Shown: positions 1 to 9,176 of the stretch, one piece after another | Layout of the letters: the number at the start of each line of letters is the position of its first letter | Position numbering within the stretch: position 1 is the stretch's first letter | Source: Pseudomonas sp. Leaf58 | GTDB taxonomy: Bacteria > Pseudomonadota > Gammaproteobacteria > Pseudomonadales > Pseudomonadaceae | DNA length: 64,000 nt | Assembly: GCF_003627215.1 (NCBI RefSeq) | Contig: NZ_CP032677.1 | Span: 2,175,501 to 2,239,500, forward strand | Reading direction: 5' to 3' | Notes under the pieces: model-generated | Seen by the model: only the letters and a program-made list of their open reading frames with translations | Database searches by the model: none | Told to the model about the DNA's origin: nothing | Translations under genes and position numbers: made by a program

Positions 1-2
1 GG

Positions 3-650
3 GCGCTGATCAGCGTGCAGTCGAGCATTGCCGACTCGCTGACCCGGGTGTATGCCGAGGAAACCTACCTAGTACTGATGATCGGCATGTTGTGCTGGCT
101 AGCCGGGCGGCGGATCGCTATCGACCGCACCGAGCTGGCAGTGACGCGCCCGGCCCAGGAGGACGACCTATTGTTATGGGGGCCAGACCTGCGCCTGGGC
201 AGCGGGCGCACCGAGGTGGAATTCGACAGCGCCTACCTGCGCCTGCCAGTGGTGCAGGACCTGGCGGCCCTGAAAACCTTCCTGCGCAGCGCGCCGCAAG
301 GGCTGGTGATTCGCTTTCGTAACCAAAACGGGCTAGTCGCCGAGGTGTACCGGCACCTGCGTGCACGGTGCTATGGGCAGTGGCCGACATTAACGGCGCT
401 GGCGCAGCAGCAGGGGGTCAGTGCCAGTACTTTTCGCCGGCAGCTGGAGCGGGAGGGGCGTTCGTACCAGCAAATCAAGGACGAAGTGCGCCGGGCAATG
501 GCCTTTGAGCGGTTGCGCGAAGGGGCGTTGAGCATTGCCGAGATTGCCGAGCAGACGGGGTTTCAGGAGCCCAGTGCGTTTCACCGGGCGTTCAAGAAAT
601 GGACCGGGCAGAGCCCTGGGAGTTACCGGGCGCGATTGGCCGGGCGGTAA
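3..650 (+). CDS. AraC-family transcriptional regulator, C-terminal part (5' end outside window)
   Basis: The frame is open to the left edge of the window, so the GTG at 15 is probably internal and the gene is partial. The visible protein of about 215 residues has an effector-binding-like N-terminal stretch followed by a C-terminal DNA-binding domain with two helix-turn-helix motifs: one around 'LTALAQQQGVSASTFRRQLE' and a second around 'IAEIAEQTGFQEPSAFHRAF', then the family-typical 'WTGQSPGSYR'. This arrangement matches the Pseudomonas AraC regulators with an Arabinose_bd-type sensor domain, such as the OruR type. The target cannot be told from this window because the neighbour at 757 is convergent. 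A REP element lies between them. Confidence 0.85.
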   Translation, partial: ALISVQSSIADSLTRVYAEETYLVLMIGMLCWLAGRRIAIDRTELAVTRPAQEDDLLLWGPDLRLGSGRTEVEFDSAYLRLPVVQDLAALKTFLRSAPQGLVIRFRNQNGLVAEVYRHLRARCYGQWPTLTALAQQQGVSASTFRRQLEREGRSYQQIKDEVRRAMAFERLREGALSIAEIAEQTGFQEPSAFHRAFKKWTGQSPGSYRARLAGR

Positions 651-666
651 TTTTTCGGTGTGTCCC

Positions 667-740
667 TTCGCGGGCAAGCCCGCTCCTACAGGTACAGCGA
701 CACCTGTGTAGAAGCGGGTTTACCCGAAGAGGCCGCTGCA
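667..740. repeat. REP element pair between convergent genes
   Basis: The unit CGCGGGCAAGCCCGCTCCTA at about 670-689 is followed by an imperfect inverted copy at about 706-740 (AGCGGGTTTACCCGAAGAGG). The pair sits in the gap between the AraC gene and the convergent AhpD-like gene. This is the REP family that recurs in the window. It could act as a transcript barrier, but no T-tract is seen. Confidence 0.8.
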
Positions 741-756
741 GGCTGCCGCTCAATGA

Positions 757-1194
757 TCAGGCCGGCACCATGGCAAAGCCGACTCCGAAGCGGTTCCAGG
801 CATTGATGGCGGCAATCGCCAGGGTCAGGTTGGCCACCTCGGCCGGCTCGAAGTGCTCCTGCAAGGCTTCATATGTCGCCTGCGGTGCCCCGCGCTCGGG
901 CAGCCGGGTCAGGCTCTCGACCCAGGCCAGCGCAGCACGTTCGCGGGGGGTGAAGTAGGCGGTTTCCTGCCAGACGCACAAGGTTTGCAGGCGTGCTTCG
1001 GTTTCACCAGCCTTGCGTGCATCGTTGCTGTGCAGGTTGACGCAATAGGCGCAGCCATTGATCTGCGAAGCCCGCAGGCGTACCAGTTCCAGCAGTGAAT
1101 TCTCCAGGCCGCTCTTGGCCAGGGCCTGCTCCAGGCCGACCATCGCCTTGTAGGCCTCGGGGGCGTGCTTGGCCCATTCGATACGGTTGTGCAT
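757..1194 (-). CDS. AhpD-like carboxymuconolactone decarboxylase family protein
   Basis: A protein of 145 residues. It carries the AhpD/CMD signature around 'ASQINGCAYCVNLHSNDARK': a CxxC pair (CAYC) followed by a His two residues on, the usual redox centre of alkylhydroperoxidase-like proteins. The family reduces peroxides through this disulfide or has a related thiol role. I chose the ATG at 1194 (MHNRIEW) rather than the TTG at 1206, because TTGGAGACAGCC gives a good ribosome binding site for the former. It is a single-gene unit, with the MFS gene divergent on the right. The physiological substrate is unknown. Confidence 0.9.
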   Translation of the reverse strand: MHNRIEWAKHAPEAYKAMVGLEQALAKSGLENSLLELVRLRASQINGCAYCVNLHSNDARKAGETEARLQTLCVWQETAYFTPRERAALAWVESLTRLPERGAPQATYEALQEHFEPAEVANLTLAIAAINAWNRFGVGFAMVPA

Positions 1195-1395
1195 GGCTGT
1201 CTCCAAAGGGTGTGGGGTGGGATGGCGCTACTGTAGCGCCGCCCCTGCGCCGCCCCGATAGCCAATGGTGCCGATAAGTGGGAGGCCAATCGCCCCATTA
1301 AGGAGGCCACTGACAGGCATCCAATCTCTTCATTTCTGCCAGGCCAGCCAGGCCGGGATAATGGCCGGGTCTTGCTTCAAGAGAATCGAGTGACA

Positions 1396-2592
1396 ATGAG
1401 AGCTGCTCTGAACCTGTTGCTGGTGGTCCTGCTGGCGCTGAACCTGCGGCCGATCCTGACCAGTATCGGCCCCCTACTCGAACCTATGCGCGCCAGCACT
1501 GGCCTCGGCTACCAACAGGCGGCCTTGCTGACGGCGTTGCCAGTGCTGTGCATGGGCCTGGTGCCGCTGCTGCAACCTTGGTTGCGGCGCTGGCTCAGCG
1601 AGCATGGCGGTATGCTCGGTGGCCTGGCCGCCATCGCCGTGGCCTGCCTGTGGCGCTTGCAGCTGGACAGCGCCGGGGCGCTGATTGCCAGCGCGGTGGT
1701 CGCCGGGCTGGGGGTGGCGGTGGTGCAGGGCATGATGCCGGGGCTGGTCAACCGCTGGTTTCCAGGCCGCTTGGCGGCGGCGATGGGCCTGTATTCAGCA
1801 GCGTTGATGAGCGGCGGCGGCTTGGCCGCCGTGCTCGGGCCGCACCTTAGTGGCTATTTCGGCCACTGGCAGGCCGGCCTGGGCCTGTGGGCGATTCCGG
1901 CACTGCTGGCGTTGCTGGCCTGGGCTGTGCTGCGGCCACGGTCAGGGGCGCCGAAGCTGGCCGCTGCCACCAGCGGGCACTGGTTCGGCACGCGCCGGGC
2001 CTGGTTGCTGGCGTTGTACTTCGGCCTGATCAACGGCGGCTACACCAGCATGGTGGCGTGGTTGCCGGCGTATCACCTCGAGCACGGCGGCAGTGCCCAG
2101 GGCGGCGCAGACCTGGTTGGCCTGATGACTATCTTCCAAGTCGCCGGGGCGCTGGGCCTGCCCCTGTTGCTGCGGCGCTGGGCCGACCGCCGCCCGGGCC
2201 TGTGGCTGGCGCTGGCGATTCAGCTGGCGGGCTTCCTCGGCCTGCTGCTGGCGCCCACACAGGCACAGGGGCTGTGGGTGGCGATGATCGGTTTTGGCCT
2301 GGGCGCCTGCTTCAGCCAGAGCCTGACACTGACCCTGGAGCACCTGAAGACGCCAGCCGAGGCGGGTAGCCTGGCAGCGTTCGTGCAGGGCATCGGCTTC
2401 ATCATCACTGGCATCGTGCCGTACATCAGCGGCTGGTTGCGCGATATGAGCGGCGACTTCCAGGCCTCGTGGACGCTGCTGACCGTGACCGTGCTGGCGA
2501 TGCTGCTGGTGACCGCGTGCTTCAACCCACGCGGCTACGCCACGGCCATCGCTCGCCCGGCAACGGCAGGCAAGCCGGCGCCAGTCAACTGA
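1396..2592 (+). CDS. MFS transporter, CynX/NimT family
   Basis: A protein of about 398 residues with roughly 12 hydrophobic segments. It starts 'MRAALNLLLVVLLALNLRPI', and the early 'LNLRPILTSIGPLL' motif is characteristic of the cyanate/2-nitroimidazole (CynX/NimT) branch of the major facilitator superfamily. A TTG at 1372 would add eight polar residues, but the ATG at 1396 places the first membrane helix at the N-terminus as is usual. The gene overlaps the 3' end of the convergent MocR gene by 8 bases. Members export or import small anions and drugs. The substrate here is not known. Confidence 0.85.
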   Translation: MRAALNLLLVVLLALNLRPILTSIGPLLEPMRASTGLGYQQAALLTALPVLCMGLVPLLQPWLRRWLSEHGGMLGGLAAIAVACLWRLQLDSAGALIASAVVAGLGVAVVQGMMPGLVNRWFPGRLAAAMGLYSAALMSGGGLAAVLGPHLSGYFGHWQAGLGLWAIPALLALLAWAVLRPRSGAPKLAAATSGHWFGTRRAWLLALYFGLINGGYTSMVAWLPAYHLEHGGSAQGGADLVGLMTIFQVAGALGLPLLLRRWADRRPGLWLALAIQLAGFLGLLLAPTQAQGLWVAMIGFGLGACFSQSLTLTLEHLKTPAEAGSLAAFVQGIGFIITGIVPYISGWLRDMSGDFQASWTLLTVTVLAMLLVTACFNPRGYATAIARPATAGKPAPVN

Positions 2593-4018
2593 GGCGCTGC
2601 AGGGTGTCGCGCACCCGGTCCAGCGCCGGGTCGATGTCCAGCAGCTCGATGGCGCCGAAGCCCAGCAGCAGCCCCGGGCGCACCGGCGCTTCACTGAAGA
2701 ACGGCGCCAGCGAGTACAGGCCGACCTCCACCTTGCGTGCGAGATTGGCCAACAGCTCCACATTTACCCCAGGTTTGGCCAGCGCGCTGAGGTGGAAGCC
2801 AGCGCTGGCGGGGATGGCGCTGAACCACGGCGCCAGGTCGTCGCCCAGGCGCGCCAGGATGCGCCCGCGACGGGCGCTGTAGACCTCGTGGCAGCGGCGG
2901 ATGTGCTTGTTCAGGTGGCCTTCGCCAAGAAAGCGCGCCAGCGCCCACTGCAACAGGGTCGGGCTGTGCCAGTCACTGAGGTGCTTGGCCACGCAGGCAG
3001 CCTTCAACACGGCGGGTGGCAGCACGGCATAGCCCAGGCGCAGCTCGGGCAGCAAGGTCTTGGAAAAGGTCCCCACATACGCCACCAGCCCATGCCGGTC
3101 GAGGCGCTGCAACGCGTCCGCCGCCGGCCCCTGGTAGCGGAACTCACAGTCGTAGTCGTCTTCGATCACCAAAGCACCCAGCTCGGCGGCGCGTGCCAGC
3201 AGGGCGTGCCGGCGTGGCTCGCTCATCGGCATGCCCAGCGGGAACTGGTGCGAGGGTGTCACATAGATCAGTTGGGTGCCGTCGGCGATCTGCTCCACGC
3301 ACAGGCCCTGGTCATCCACCGGCACCGCCTGCAGACGTGCGCCCAGGGCCAGGAACAGCTGCCGCGCCGGCGGGTAGCCGGGGTCTTCCATGGCCACCTG
3401 GCAACCCGGCTCGACCAATACGCGGGCGATCAGGTCCAGCGCCTGCTGGGCACCATTGCACACCAGCAGGTCGGTGGCACTGCAATGCACGCCGCGGCTG
3501 TAGGCAATGTGGTGGGCGATGGCCTCGCGCAGCTCTGGCAGGCCCTGGGCCGAAAACTGCCGCTCGGGGTGGCGTTGGCTGCGGCGCAGGGCGTAGTTCA
3601 GGCAACTGCGCCATTGGTCGAACGGGAACTGTGCTTTGCTCGAAGCCCCGCCGACGAAGTCATAGCGCGAAGGTGCCTGCAGTTGACGTTGGCTCAATAC
3701 GGTGGCGCGCTGCTGCCAGCGTTCGAGGGAAGCGGCGCCGGCCAGGGCGATGGTGGTGGATGCGCTGTTGCGCAGCGGCTGGCGTGGGGTGATGAAGGTG
3801 CCACGGCCGACCACGGCGCTTAGCAGGTTGTCGTAGGTCAGCCGGGAATAGGCCTCGGCCACGGTCTTGCGTGACACGCCCAGTTGCTCGGCCAGCAGAC
3901 GGGTTGGCGGCAACTGAGTGCCGGCGGCCAGGTGGCCGCTGTCGATACCGGCGCGCAATTGCTGGTAAAGCTGGTTGGCGAGCCCTTTGCGGCCTTCCAG
4001 GCGAATGTGCAGTTCCAT
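2585..4018 (-). CDS. MocR/PdxR-type regulator: GntR winged helix fused to aminotransferase class I fold
   Basis: 477 residues, the usual MocR length. Residues about 10-75 form a GntR winged helix ('LPPTRLLAEQLGVSRKTVAEAY'). The remaining 360 residues are a fold-type I aminotransferase-like domain with the PLP lysine in 'YVGTFSKTLLPELRLGY' and a conserved 'VIEDDYDCEFRY'. Such proteins sense PLP or amino compounds and usually regulate an adjacent gene. The neighbours are a convergent MFS transporter and, upstream, a small unknown gene on the same strand, so no divergent target is evident. Confidence 0.9.
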   Translation of the reverse strand: MELHIRLEGRKGLANQLYQQLRAGIDSGHLAAGTQLPPTRLLAEQLGVSRKTVAEAYSRLTYDNLLSAVVGRGTFITPRQPLRNSASTTIALAGAASLERWQQRATVLSQRQLQAPSRYDFVGGASSKAQFPFDQWRSCLNYALRRSQRHPERQFSAQGLPELREAIAHHIAYSRGVHCSATDLLVCNGAQQALDLIARVLVEPGCQVAMEDPGYPPARQLFLALGARLQAVPVDDQGLCVEQIADGTQLIYVTPSHQFPLGMPMSEPRRHALLARAAELGALVIEDDYDCEFRYQGPAADALQRLDRHGLVAYVGTFSKTLLPELRLGYAVLPPAVLKAACVAKHLSDWHSPTLLQWALARFLGEGHLNKHIRRCHEVYSARRGRILARLGDDLAPWFSAIPASAGFHLSALAKPGVNVELLANLARKVEVGLYSLAPFFSEAPVRPGLLLGFGAIELLDIDPALDRVRDTLQRLS

Positions 4019-4106
4019 GGGGCGGTCCGGAGCAGGGGAGTGCTCAGGATAGCGGATTGACCGGGGAAGGGCATGCGGGCCGCGCCCGCAAACCGTAGGC
4101 TCAAGC

Positions 4107-4445
4107 TCAGAGCCGGGCGGTGCTCACTGTGATGTAGCCTTTGTCCGCCAGCGCTATGCGTATCACCGTTTCATCCGCGGGTGCCTTGCGGTTGCGGCTG
4201 ATACGCACGCCTTCCACCACTGCCGCTTTCATATGCTGCGATATGGCCCGCCCGTGCGCATCAAAAAACACCTCGCTGGCCAGCAACTCGATACGTTCGA
4301 TCAGCTCTCGGGAGCGTTCGTCAGTAGCACAGAAAAACATGACCCCCGACAAGTGGGGGTCTTCATCCGGGTTGTCCATATCATGGGCCAGCAGTTCGCG
4401 CAGGGTGCTGCGCAGTTCGTCGGTGGAGCGGGCGTACACATGCAT
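4107..4445 (-). CDS. Conserved hypothetical protein, 112 aa
   Basis: I do not recognise the family. The protein is soluble and charged, with no signal peptide or membrane segment. It begins 'MHVYARSTDELRSTLRELL' and ends 'LADKGYITVSTARL'. The ATG at 4445 is preceded by a strong ribosome binding site (GAGGAGG, 7 nt away), which argues for a real gene. It lies 88 bases upstream of the MocR gene on the same strand. Confidence 0.65.
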   Translation of the reverse strand: MHVYARSTDELRSTLRELLAHDMDNPDEDPHLSGVMFFCATDERSRELIERIELLASEVFFDAHGRAISQHMKAAVVEGVRISRNRKAPADETVIRIALADKGYITVSTARL

Positions 4446-4641
4446 GCGGAGCCTCCTCGGGCGCGCGACCTTGCGTCATCCAGTGCCGATCATGTTTTCT
4501 GCGGGCAAGGGCAGCAAGTAGGACGCTTCCGCGCGCTGCATAGGAAATTTCTGAAGATGCCGAGATGCCACCACCTGTTGGCGGGGTGAGGGCGCCTGCG
4601 GCACAATTCGCCGCCTGATACCTGCCTTGCCGAGGATTGCC

Positions 4642-5223
4642 ATGAACAGCCATTTCCAACCCGTCGACCTGAAAAAGGCCTATCGCCTGCTGAACCATGG
4701 CCCGACGGTATTGGTGTCGGCCAACCACGAGGGGGTGGACAACGTCATGGCAGCCGCCTGGGCCTGCGCGCTGGATTTCGACCCGCCCAAGGTGACTGTG
4801 GTGCTCGACAAAATCGCCCGCACGCGGCAACTGGTAGAGGGCAGTGGCTGGTTCGTGATCCAGGTGCCGACGGCGGCGCAGGCGCAGCTGACTCATCAGG
4901 TGGGTAGCCGCAGCCTGTTCGACCAGCCCGACAAATTGGCCAGCATCGGAGTGCAGCTGTCGCGGATCGAGGGATATGCGCCGCCGCTGGTGCAGGGTTG
5001 CTCGGCCTGGTTGATGTGCCGGGTGATCGACGAGCCGCACAACCAGACCACCTATGACCTGTTCATTGGCGAGGTGGTGGCGGCCTGGGCCGATGACCGA
5101 GTGTTTCGGGAGGGGCACTGGGCCTATGAAAATGCCGACCCGCAGTGGCGCAGTTTGCACTATGTGGCGGGTGGGCATTTTTATGCGATTGGCGAGCCGG
5201 TGGTGGTCGACGCGCAGGATTGA
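4642..5223 (+). CDS. Flavin reductase-like (flavoredoxin family) protein
   Basis: A protein of 193 residues. It has the flavin reductase-like FMN-binding split-barrel pattern: 'LLNHGPTVLVSANHEGVDNVMAAAWACALDFDPP' split over the first strands, 'KVTVVLDKIARTRQLVEGSGWFVIQVP', and the terminal 'LHYVAGGHFYAIG'. The family binds FMN and supplies reduced flavin to partners or acts as a flavoredoxin. I chose the ATG at 4642 with GAGGATT upstream over the earlier in-frame start at 4627. It is monocistronic and convergent with glcB, and no monooxygenase partner is adjacent. Confidence 0.85.
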   Translation: MNSHFQPVDLKKAYRLLNHGPTVLVSANHEGVDNVMAAAWACALDFDPPKVTVVLDKIARTRQLVEGSGWFVIQVPTAAQAQLTHQVGSRSLFDQPDKLASIGVQLSRIEGYAPPLVQGCSAWLMCRVIDEPHNQTTYDLFIGEVVAAWADDRVFREGHWAYENADPQWRSLHYVAGGHFYAIGEPVVVDAQD

Positions 5224-5263
5224 CTACACCTGGACCGGCGATTGGGCCGCATAGCGGCCTCTG

Positions 5264-7435
5264 TCAGCGCCCGATGTCGTGCTTGAAGCGCAAACGCCAG
5301 CCATGCAGCAACGGCTCAGTGTACCCACTCGGCTGCTGACGCCCCTTGAACACCAGTTCGCGCGCCGCGCAGAAGGCATGCGACGCCTCGAACCCGGCTG
5401 CCATCGGCCGGTAAGCCGGGTCTCCGACATTTTGCTGGTCAACCACCCGGGCCATGCGCTGCAAAGTTGCCTCGACCTGTTCGGCAGTAACCACGCCATG
5501 GTGCAGCCAGTTGGCAATGTGCTGCGCCGAAATCCGCAGGGTGGCGCGGTCCTCCATCAGGCCCACGTCATGGATATCCGGGACCTTGGAGCAGCCGATC
5601 CCTTGCTCGACCCAGCGCACCACGTAGCCCAGGATGCCCTGGCAGTTGTTGTCCAGTTCCGCCTGGATGTCAGCGGCACTCCATGGCCGGTCGGGGCTGA
5701 CCGGAACATTTAGCAGGTCCTGCAGCAACCCCGCGCGCTCAGCATTCAGGTCGACCTGTTGCAATGCCTGCTGCACGGCCGCCACATCCACTTGGTGGTA
5801 GTGCAACGCATGCAGGGTCGCGGCGGTAGGCGAGGGCACCCAGGCGGTATTGGCCCCTGCCTTGGGCTGGGCGATTTTCTGTTCAAGCATGGCCGCCATC
5901 AGGTCGGGCATGGCCCACATACCCTTGCCGATCTGCGCCCTGCCACGCAGGCCGCAAGCCAGCCCGACCAGCACGTTGCTGCGCTCGTAGGCCTGAATCC
6001 AGGCGCTGCCCTTCATGTCGCCCTTGCGCAGCATGGCGCCGGCTTCCATGGCCGTGTGCATCTCGTCGCCGGTGCGGTCGAGGAAGCCGGTGTTGATGAA
6101 CACCAGGCGTGACGCGGCGTTGGCGATGCAGGCCTTGAGGTTGACGCTGGTGCGCCGCTCCTCGTCCATGATGCCCATTTTCAGGGTATGCGCGGGCAGG
6201 CCTAGCAAGGCCTCGACACGGCCGAACAGCTGGTCGGCAAAGGCCACTTCGGCCGGCCCATGCATCTTCGGTTTGACGATATACAAGCTGCCCTCGCGGG
6301 AGTTGCCGCGGCGCTTGAGGTCGTGCAGGCCGATCAGGCTGGTGACCACGGCATCGAGGATGCCTTCCGGGATTTCCCGGCCATCGCGGTCGTGGATGGC
6401 TGGGTTGGTCATCAGGTGGCCGACGTTGCGGATAAACAGCAGCGAGCGGCCCGGCAGGGTCAGTGGCTGGCCGTCGGCGCCGTGGTAGTTGCGGTCTGCT
6501 GCCAGGGTCCGGGCGAAAGTCTTACCGCCCTTGCTGACTTGTTCGCTCAGGTCGCCCTTCATCAGGCCAAGCCAGTTGCGGTAGACGTTGACCTTGTCAT
6601 CGGCATCCACGGCGGCCACCGAGTCTTCGCAGTCGATGATGGTAGTGAGCGCAGCCTCCAGGAGGATGTCCTTGACCCCGGCCGGGTCTTGTTGGCCGAT
6701 CGCGCTGCTTGAGTCGACCTGAATGTCGAGATGCAGGTGGTGATGCTGCAACAGGATCGCGCTTGGCGTGTTCGGCTGACCTTGGTAGCCACGCAGTTGC
6801 GCGGGGTGCTTGAGGCCGACCTGGCGGCCATCGGCCAGGGTTACCTGCAGCGTGCCCTGGTTGATGGCGTAGGCCTTGGCGTCGTTGTGTGAGGCACCGT
6901 CCAGCGGGGCGCTGGCATCGAGCAACTGGCGGCCATAGGCGATCACCTTGGCGCCCCGCACCGGGTTGTAGCCCAGGCCACGTTCGGCACCCTCGGTTTC
7001 AGCGATGGCATCGGTGCCATACAAGGCATCGTACAGCGAGCCCCAACGGGCGTTGGCAGCGTTGAGCGCGTAGCGAGCGTTGCTCAGCGGGACCACCAGT
7101 TGCGGGCCGGCCTGCACGGCAATTTCGCGGTCGACATTGCGGGTGCTGACCTGCACATGTTCAGGGGCCTCTACCAGGTAACCGATGCTTTGCAGGAAGT
7201 GCTGGTAGGCGGCCATGTCGCGGATCGGGCCGGGGTGCTGGCGGTGCCAGTTGTCCAGCTCGGTTTGCAGGCGCTCGCGCTCGGCGAGCAGGGCGCTGTT
7301 TTGTGGGGCGAGGTCGTCGACCAGGGTGCTGAAGCCTTGCCAGAAGCTGCGCGCCTCGATACCGGTGCCGGGGAGGACTTCGTCTTCGATGAAGCGCTGG
7401 AGGCAAGGGGCGATCTGCAGTGAGTGGTTTGGCAT
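5264..7435 (-). CDS. glcB: Malate synthase G
   Basis: A protein of 723 residues, the normal size of the G isoform. It condenses glyoxylate with acetyl-CoA to malate in the cytosol. Recognisable family blocks are '[20 protein letters not shown]' (metal and glyoxylate site), '[17 protein letters not shown]', '[19 protein letters not shown]' and '[20 protein letters not shown]'. It is the last gene of the minus-strand glcDEFGB run, 105 bases after glcG with a REP element between, so its expression may be partly separated from the glycolate oxidase genes. It removes the glyoxylate made by GlcDEF. Confidence 0.97.
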   Translation of the reverse strand: MPNHSLQIAPCLQRFIEDEVLPGTGIEARSFWQGFSTLVDDLAPQNSALLAERERLQTELDNWHRQHPGPIRDMAAYQHFLQSIGYLVEAPEHVQVSTRNVDREIAVQAGPQLVVPLSNARYALNAANARWGSLYDALYGTDAIAETEGAERGLGYNPVRGAKVIAYGRQLLDASAPLDGASHNDAKAYAINQGTLQVTLADGRQVGLKHPAQLRGYQGQPNTPSAILLQHHHLHLDIQVDSSSAIGQQDPAGVKDILLEAALTTIIDCEDSVAAVDADDKVNVYRNWLGLMKGDLSEQVSKGGKTFARTLAADRNYHGADGQPLTLPGRSLLFIRNVGHLMTNPAIHDRDGREIPEGILDAVVTSLIGLHDLKRRGNSREGSLYIVKPKMHGPAEVAFADQLFGRVEALLGLPAHTLKMGIMDEERRTSVNLKACIANAASRLVFINTGFLDRTGDEMHTAMEAGAMLRKGDMKGSAWIQAYERSNVLVGLACGLRGRAQIGKGMWAMPDLMAAMLEQKIAQPKAGANTAWVPSPTAATLHALHYHQVDVAAVQQALQQVDLNAERAGLLQDLLNVPVSPDRPWSAADIQAELDNNCQGILGYVVRWVEQGIGCSKVPDIHDVGLMEDRATLRISAQHIANWLHHGVVTAEQVEATLQRMARVVDQQNVGDPAYRPMAAGFEASHAFCAARELVFKGRQQPSGYTEPLLHGWRLRFKHDIGR

Positions 7436-7480
7436 TGTCTGTTCGCTCGATGTTCTGTCTTAGGGAAATGTGTTGCCTGG

Positions 7481-7513
7481 GCTGGCCTGTTCGCGGGCAA
7501 GCCCGCTCCTACG
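7481..7513. repeat. REP element between glcG and glcB
   Basis: Single unit GTTCGCGGGCAAGCCCGCTC within the intercistronic gap of the glc operon. It could stabilise upstream mRNA or lower the expression of glcB relative to glcDEFG; that role is inference. Confidence 0.75.
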
Positions 7514-7540
7514 TTGGGTTCATCACCCTATGCTCAGGAT

Positions 7541-7939
7541 TCAGAGGGCTGCCGCCCCGGCCTTGGCCACCTGGGCATCCTGTTCGGACTTGACCCCGGA
7601 CACGCCAATGGCCCCCACCACCTGCCCCTCGACCCGCAGCGGCACGCCACCTTCCAGGCTGGTCAGCAACGGGGCGGTGACAAACGCCGTGCGGCCGCCG
7701 TTGACCATTTCCTCGTAATCCCGCGTCTCTTTGCGCCCAAGCGCTGCCGTACGGGCCTTTTCTACGGCGATGTAGGCGCTGGCCGGGGCGCAGCCGTCCA
7801 GGCGCTCCAGGGCCAGCGGGTGGCCGCCGTCGTCGACCACGGCGATGGTCACGTTCCATTGTTGGGCCTGGGCTTCCAGGCGGGCGGCGGTGAGCACACG
7901 GGCGATTTCGGCCTGGCCGATCACGGGCTTGCTATGCAT
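7541..7939 (-). CDS. glcG: GlcG/HbpS heme-binding-like protein
   Basis: A protein of 132 residues of the GlcG/HbpS family. Typical features are 'TIAVVDDGGHPLALERLDG', 'AYIAVEKARTAALGRKET' and 'GGVPLRVEGQVVGAIGVSG'. In glc operons it sits between the oxidase subunits and malate synthase. Its exact role in glycolate use is unclear, and relatives bind heme or corrinoids. The start overlaps the end of glcF by 8 bases, indicating translational coupling. Confidence 0.93.
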   Translation of the reverse strand: MHSKPVIGQAEIARVLTAARLEAQAQQWNVTIAVVDDGGHPLALERLDGCAPASAYIAVEKARTAALGRKETRDYEEMVNGGRTAFVTAPLLTSLEGGVPLRVEGQVVGAIGVSGVKSEQDAQVAKAGAAAL

Positions 7940-9167
7940 GGTGGTTCTCCGGGTTCAAGGTTGCTTCGACAATTTCGATCCAATGCCGCACCGGCGTGCG
8001 CCCGGCCCCGTCGAGGTGGGCCTGGCAACCAATGTTGGCGGTGGCGATGATGTGCGGTTTGCCGCTTTCCAGGGCGTTGAGGCGGTTGTCGCGCAACTGT
8101 AGCGACAGCTCCGGCTGGGTCAGCGAATAGGTACCGGCCGAGCCACAGCACAGGTGGCCGTCCGCTACCGGGGTCAAGGTGAAGCCCAGGCGCGTCAGCA
8201 ATGCCTCCACCGCCCCGCCCAGCTTCAGCGCGTGCTGCAAGGTGCAGGGGCAATGGAAAGCCAGGCGCTGTTCGGCGCACAGGCCGAGTTGTTCGACGGG
8301 CTCGTCGCGCAGCACCTCGACCAGGTCGCGGGACAGGCTGCTAACTCGAGCAGCCTTGGCCGCGTAACGCCGGTCTTTTGCCAGCAAGTGGCCGTAGTCC
8401 CGCACAAAGGCGCCGCAACCGCTGGCGGTTTGCACGATAGCCTCGGCGCCGGCCTCGATGGCCGGCCACCAGGCATCGATATTGCGCCGCGCCCGTTGCA
8501 GGCCTTGCTCCTGGGCATTGAGGTGATAGTCCACCGCGCCACAGCAGCCGGCCTGCTGGGCCGGCACCACGCTGATACCCAAACGGTCCAGCAGGCGTGC
8601 GGCAGCAGCGTTGGTATTGGGCGACAGGGCCGGTTGCACGCAACCTTCCAGCATCAATACCCGGCGCGCATGGCGCGGTGCGGGGCGCTGGCCGGGGGCG
8701 GTGACCCGCGCCGGCAGCTTGCGCTTGAGCGTGGCCGGCAGCAGCGGGTGCAGGGCCTGGCCGCTGCGGATCAGAGCCTTGAACAGCGCCGGGCGCGGCA
8801 CTACCACACGCAGGCCTTGGCGCAGCAGGCGCTGGCCGAGCGGCCGCGGTACTTGCTGTTCGACCACGGCGCGGCCGATGTCCAGCAAGTCGTGATACTT
8901 CACCCCCGAAGGGCAGGTGGTTTCGCAGTTACGACAGGTCAGGCAGCGGTCCAGGTGCAACTGCGTGCTGGCGGTGATCGGCTCGCCTTCGAGCATTTGC
9001 TTGATCAGGTAGATGCGCCCACGTGGGCCGTCCAGTTCATCGCCCAGCAGCTGGTAAGTGGGGCAGGTGGCGGTGCAGAAGCCACAGTGCACGCAACTGC
9101 GCAGGATGCTTTCGGCCTCGTCGGCGCGGGCCAGGCGTCGGGATGTTTCGCTAAGGTTGGTTTGCAT
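7932..9167 (-). CDS. glcF: Glycolate oxidase iron-sulfur subunit
   Basis: A protein of 411 residues. The N-terminal half has two 4Fe-4S ferredoxin motifs, 'CVHCGFCTATCP' (about residue 26) and 'CLTCRNCETTCPSG' (about residue 76). The C-terminal half carries two CCG-type cysteine-rich repeats ('CCGAVDYH' and 'CCGSAGTYSL'). It passes electrons from the FAD subunits GlcD/GlcE to the respiratory chain during oxidation of glycolate to glyoxylate. It lies 9 bases downstream of glcE and overlaps glcG. Confidence 0.96.
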   Translation of the reverse strand: MQTNLSETSRRLARADEAESILRSCVHCGFCTATCPTYQLLGDELDGPRGRIYLIKQMLEGEPITASTQLHLDRCLTCRNCETTCPSGVKYHDLLDIGRAVVEQQVPRPLGQRLLRQGLRVVVPRPALFKALIRSGQALHPLLPATLKRKLPARVTAPGQRPAPRHARRVLMLEGCVQPALSPNTNAAAARLLDRLGISVVPAQQAGCCGAVDYHLNAQEQGLQRARRNIDAWWPAIEAGAEAIVQTASGCGAFVRDYGHLLAKDRRYAAKAARVSSLSRDLVEVLRDEPVEQLGLCAEQRLAFHCPCTLQHALKLGGAVEALLTRLGFTLTPVADGHLCCGSAGTYSLTQPELSLQLRDNRLNALESGKPHIIATANIGCQAHLDGAGRTPVRHWIEIVEATLNPENHHA

Positions 9168-9176
9168 GGTCTGGCC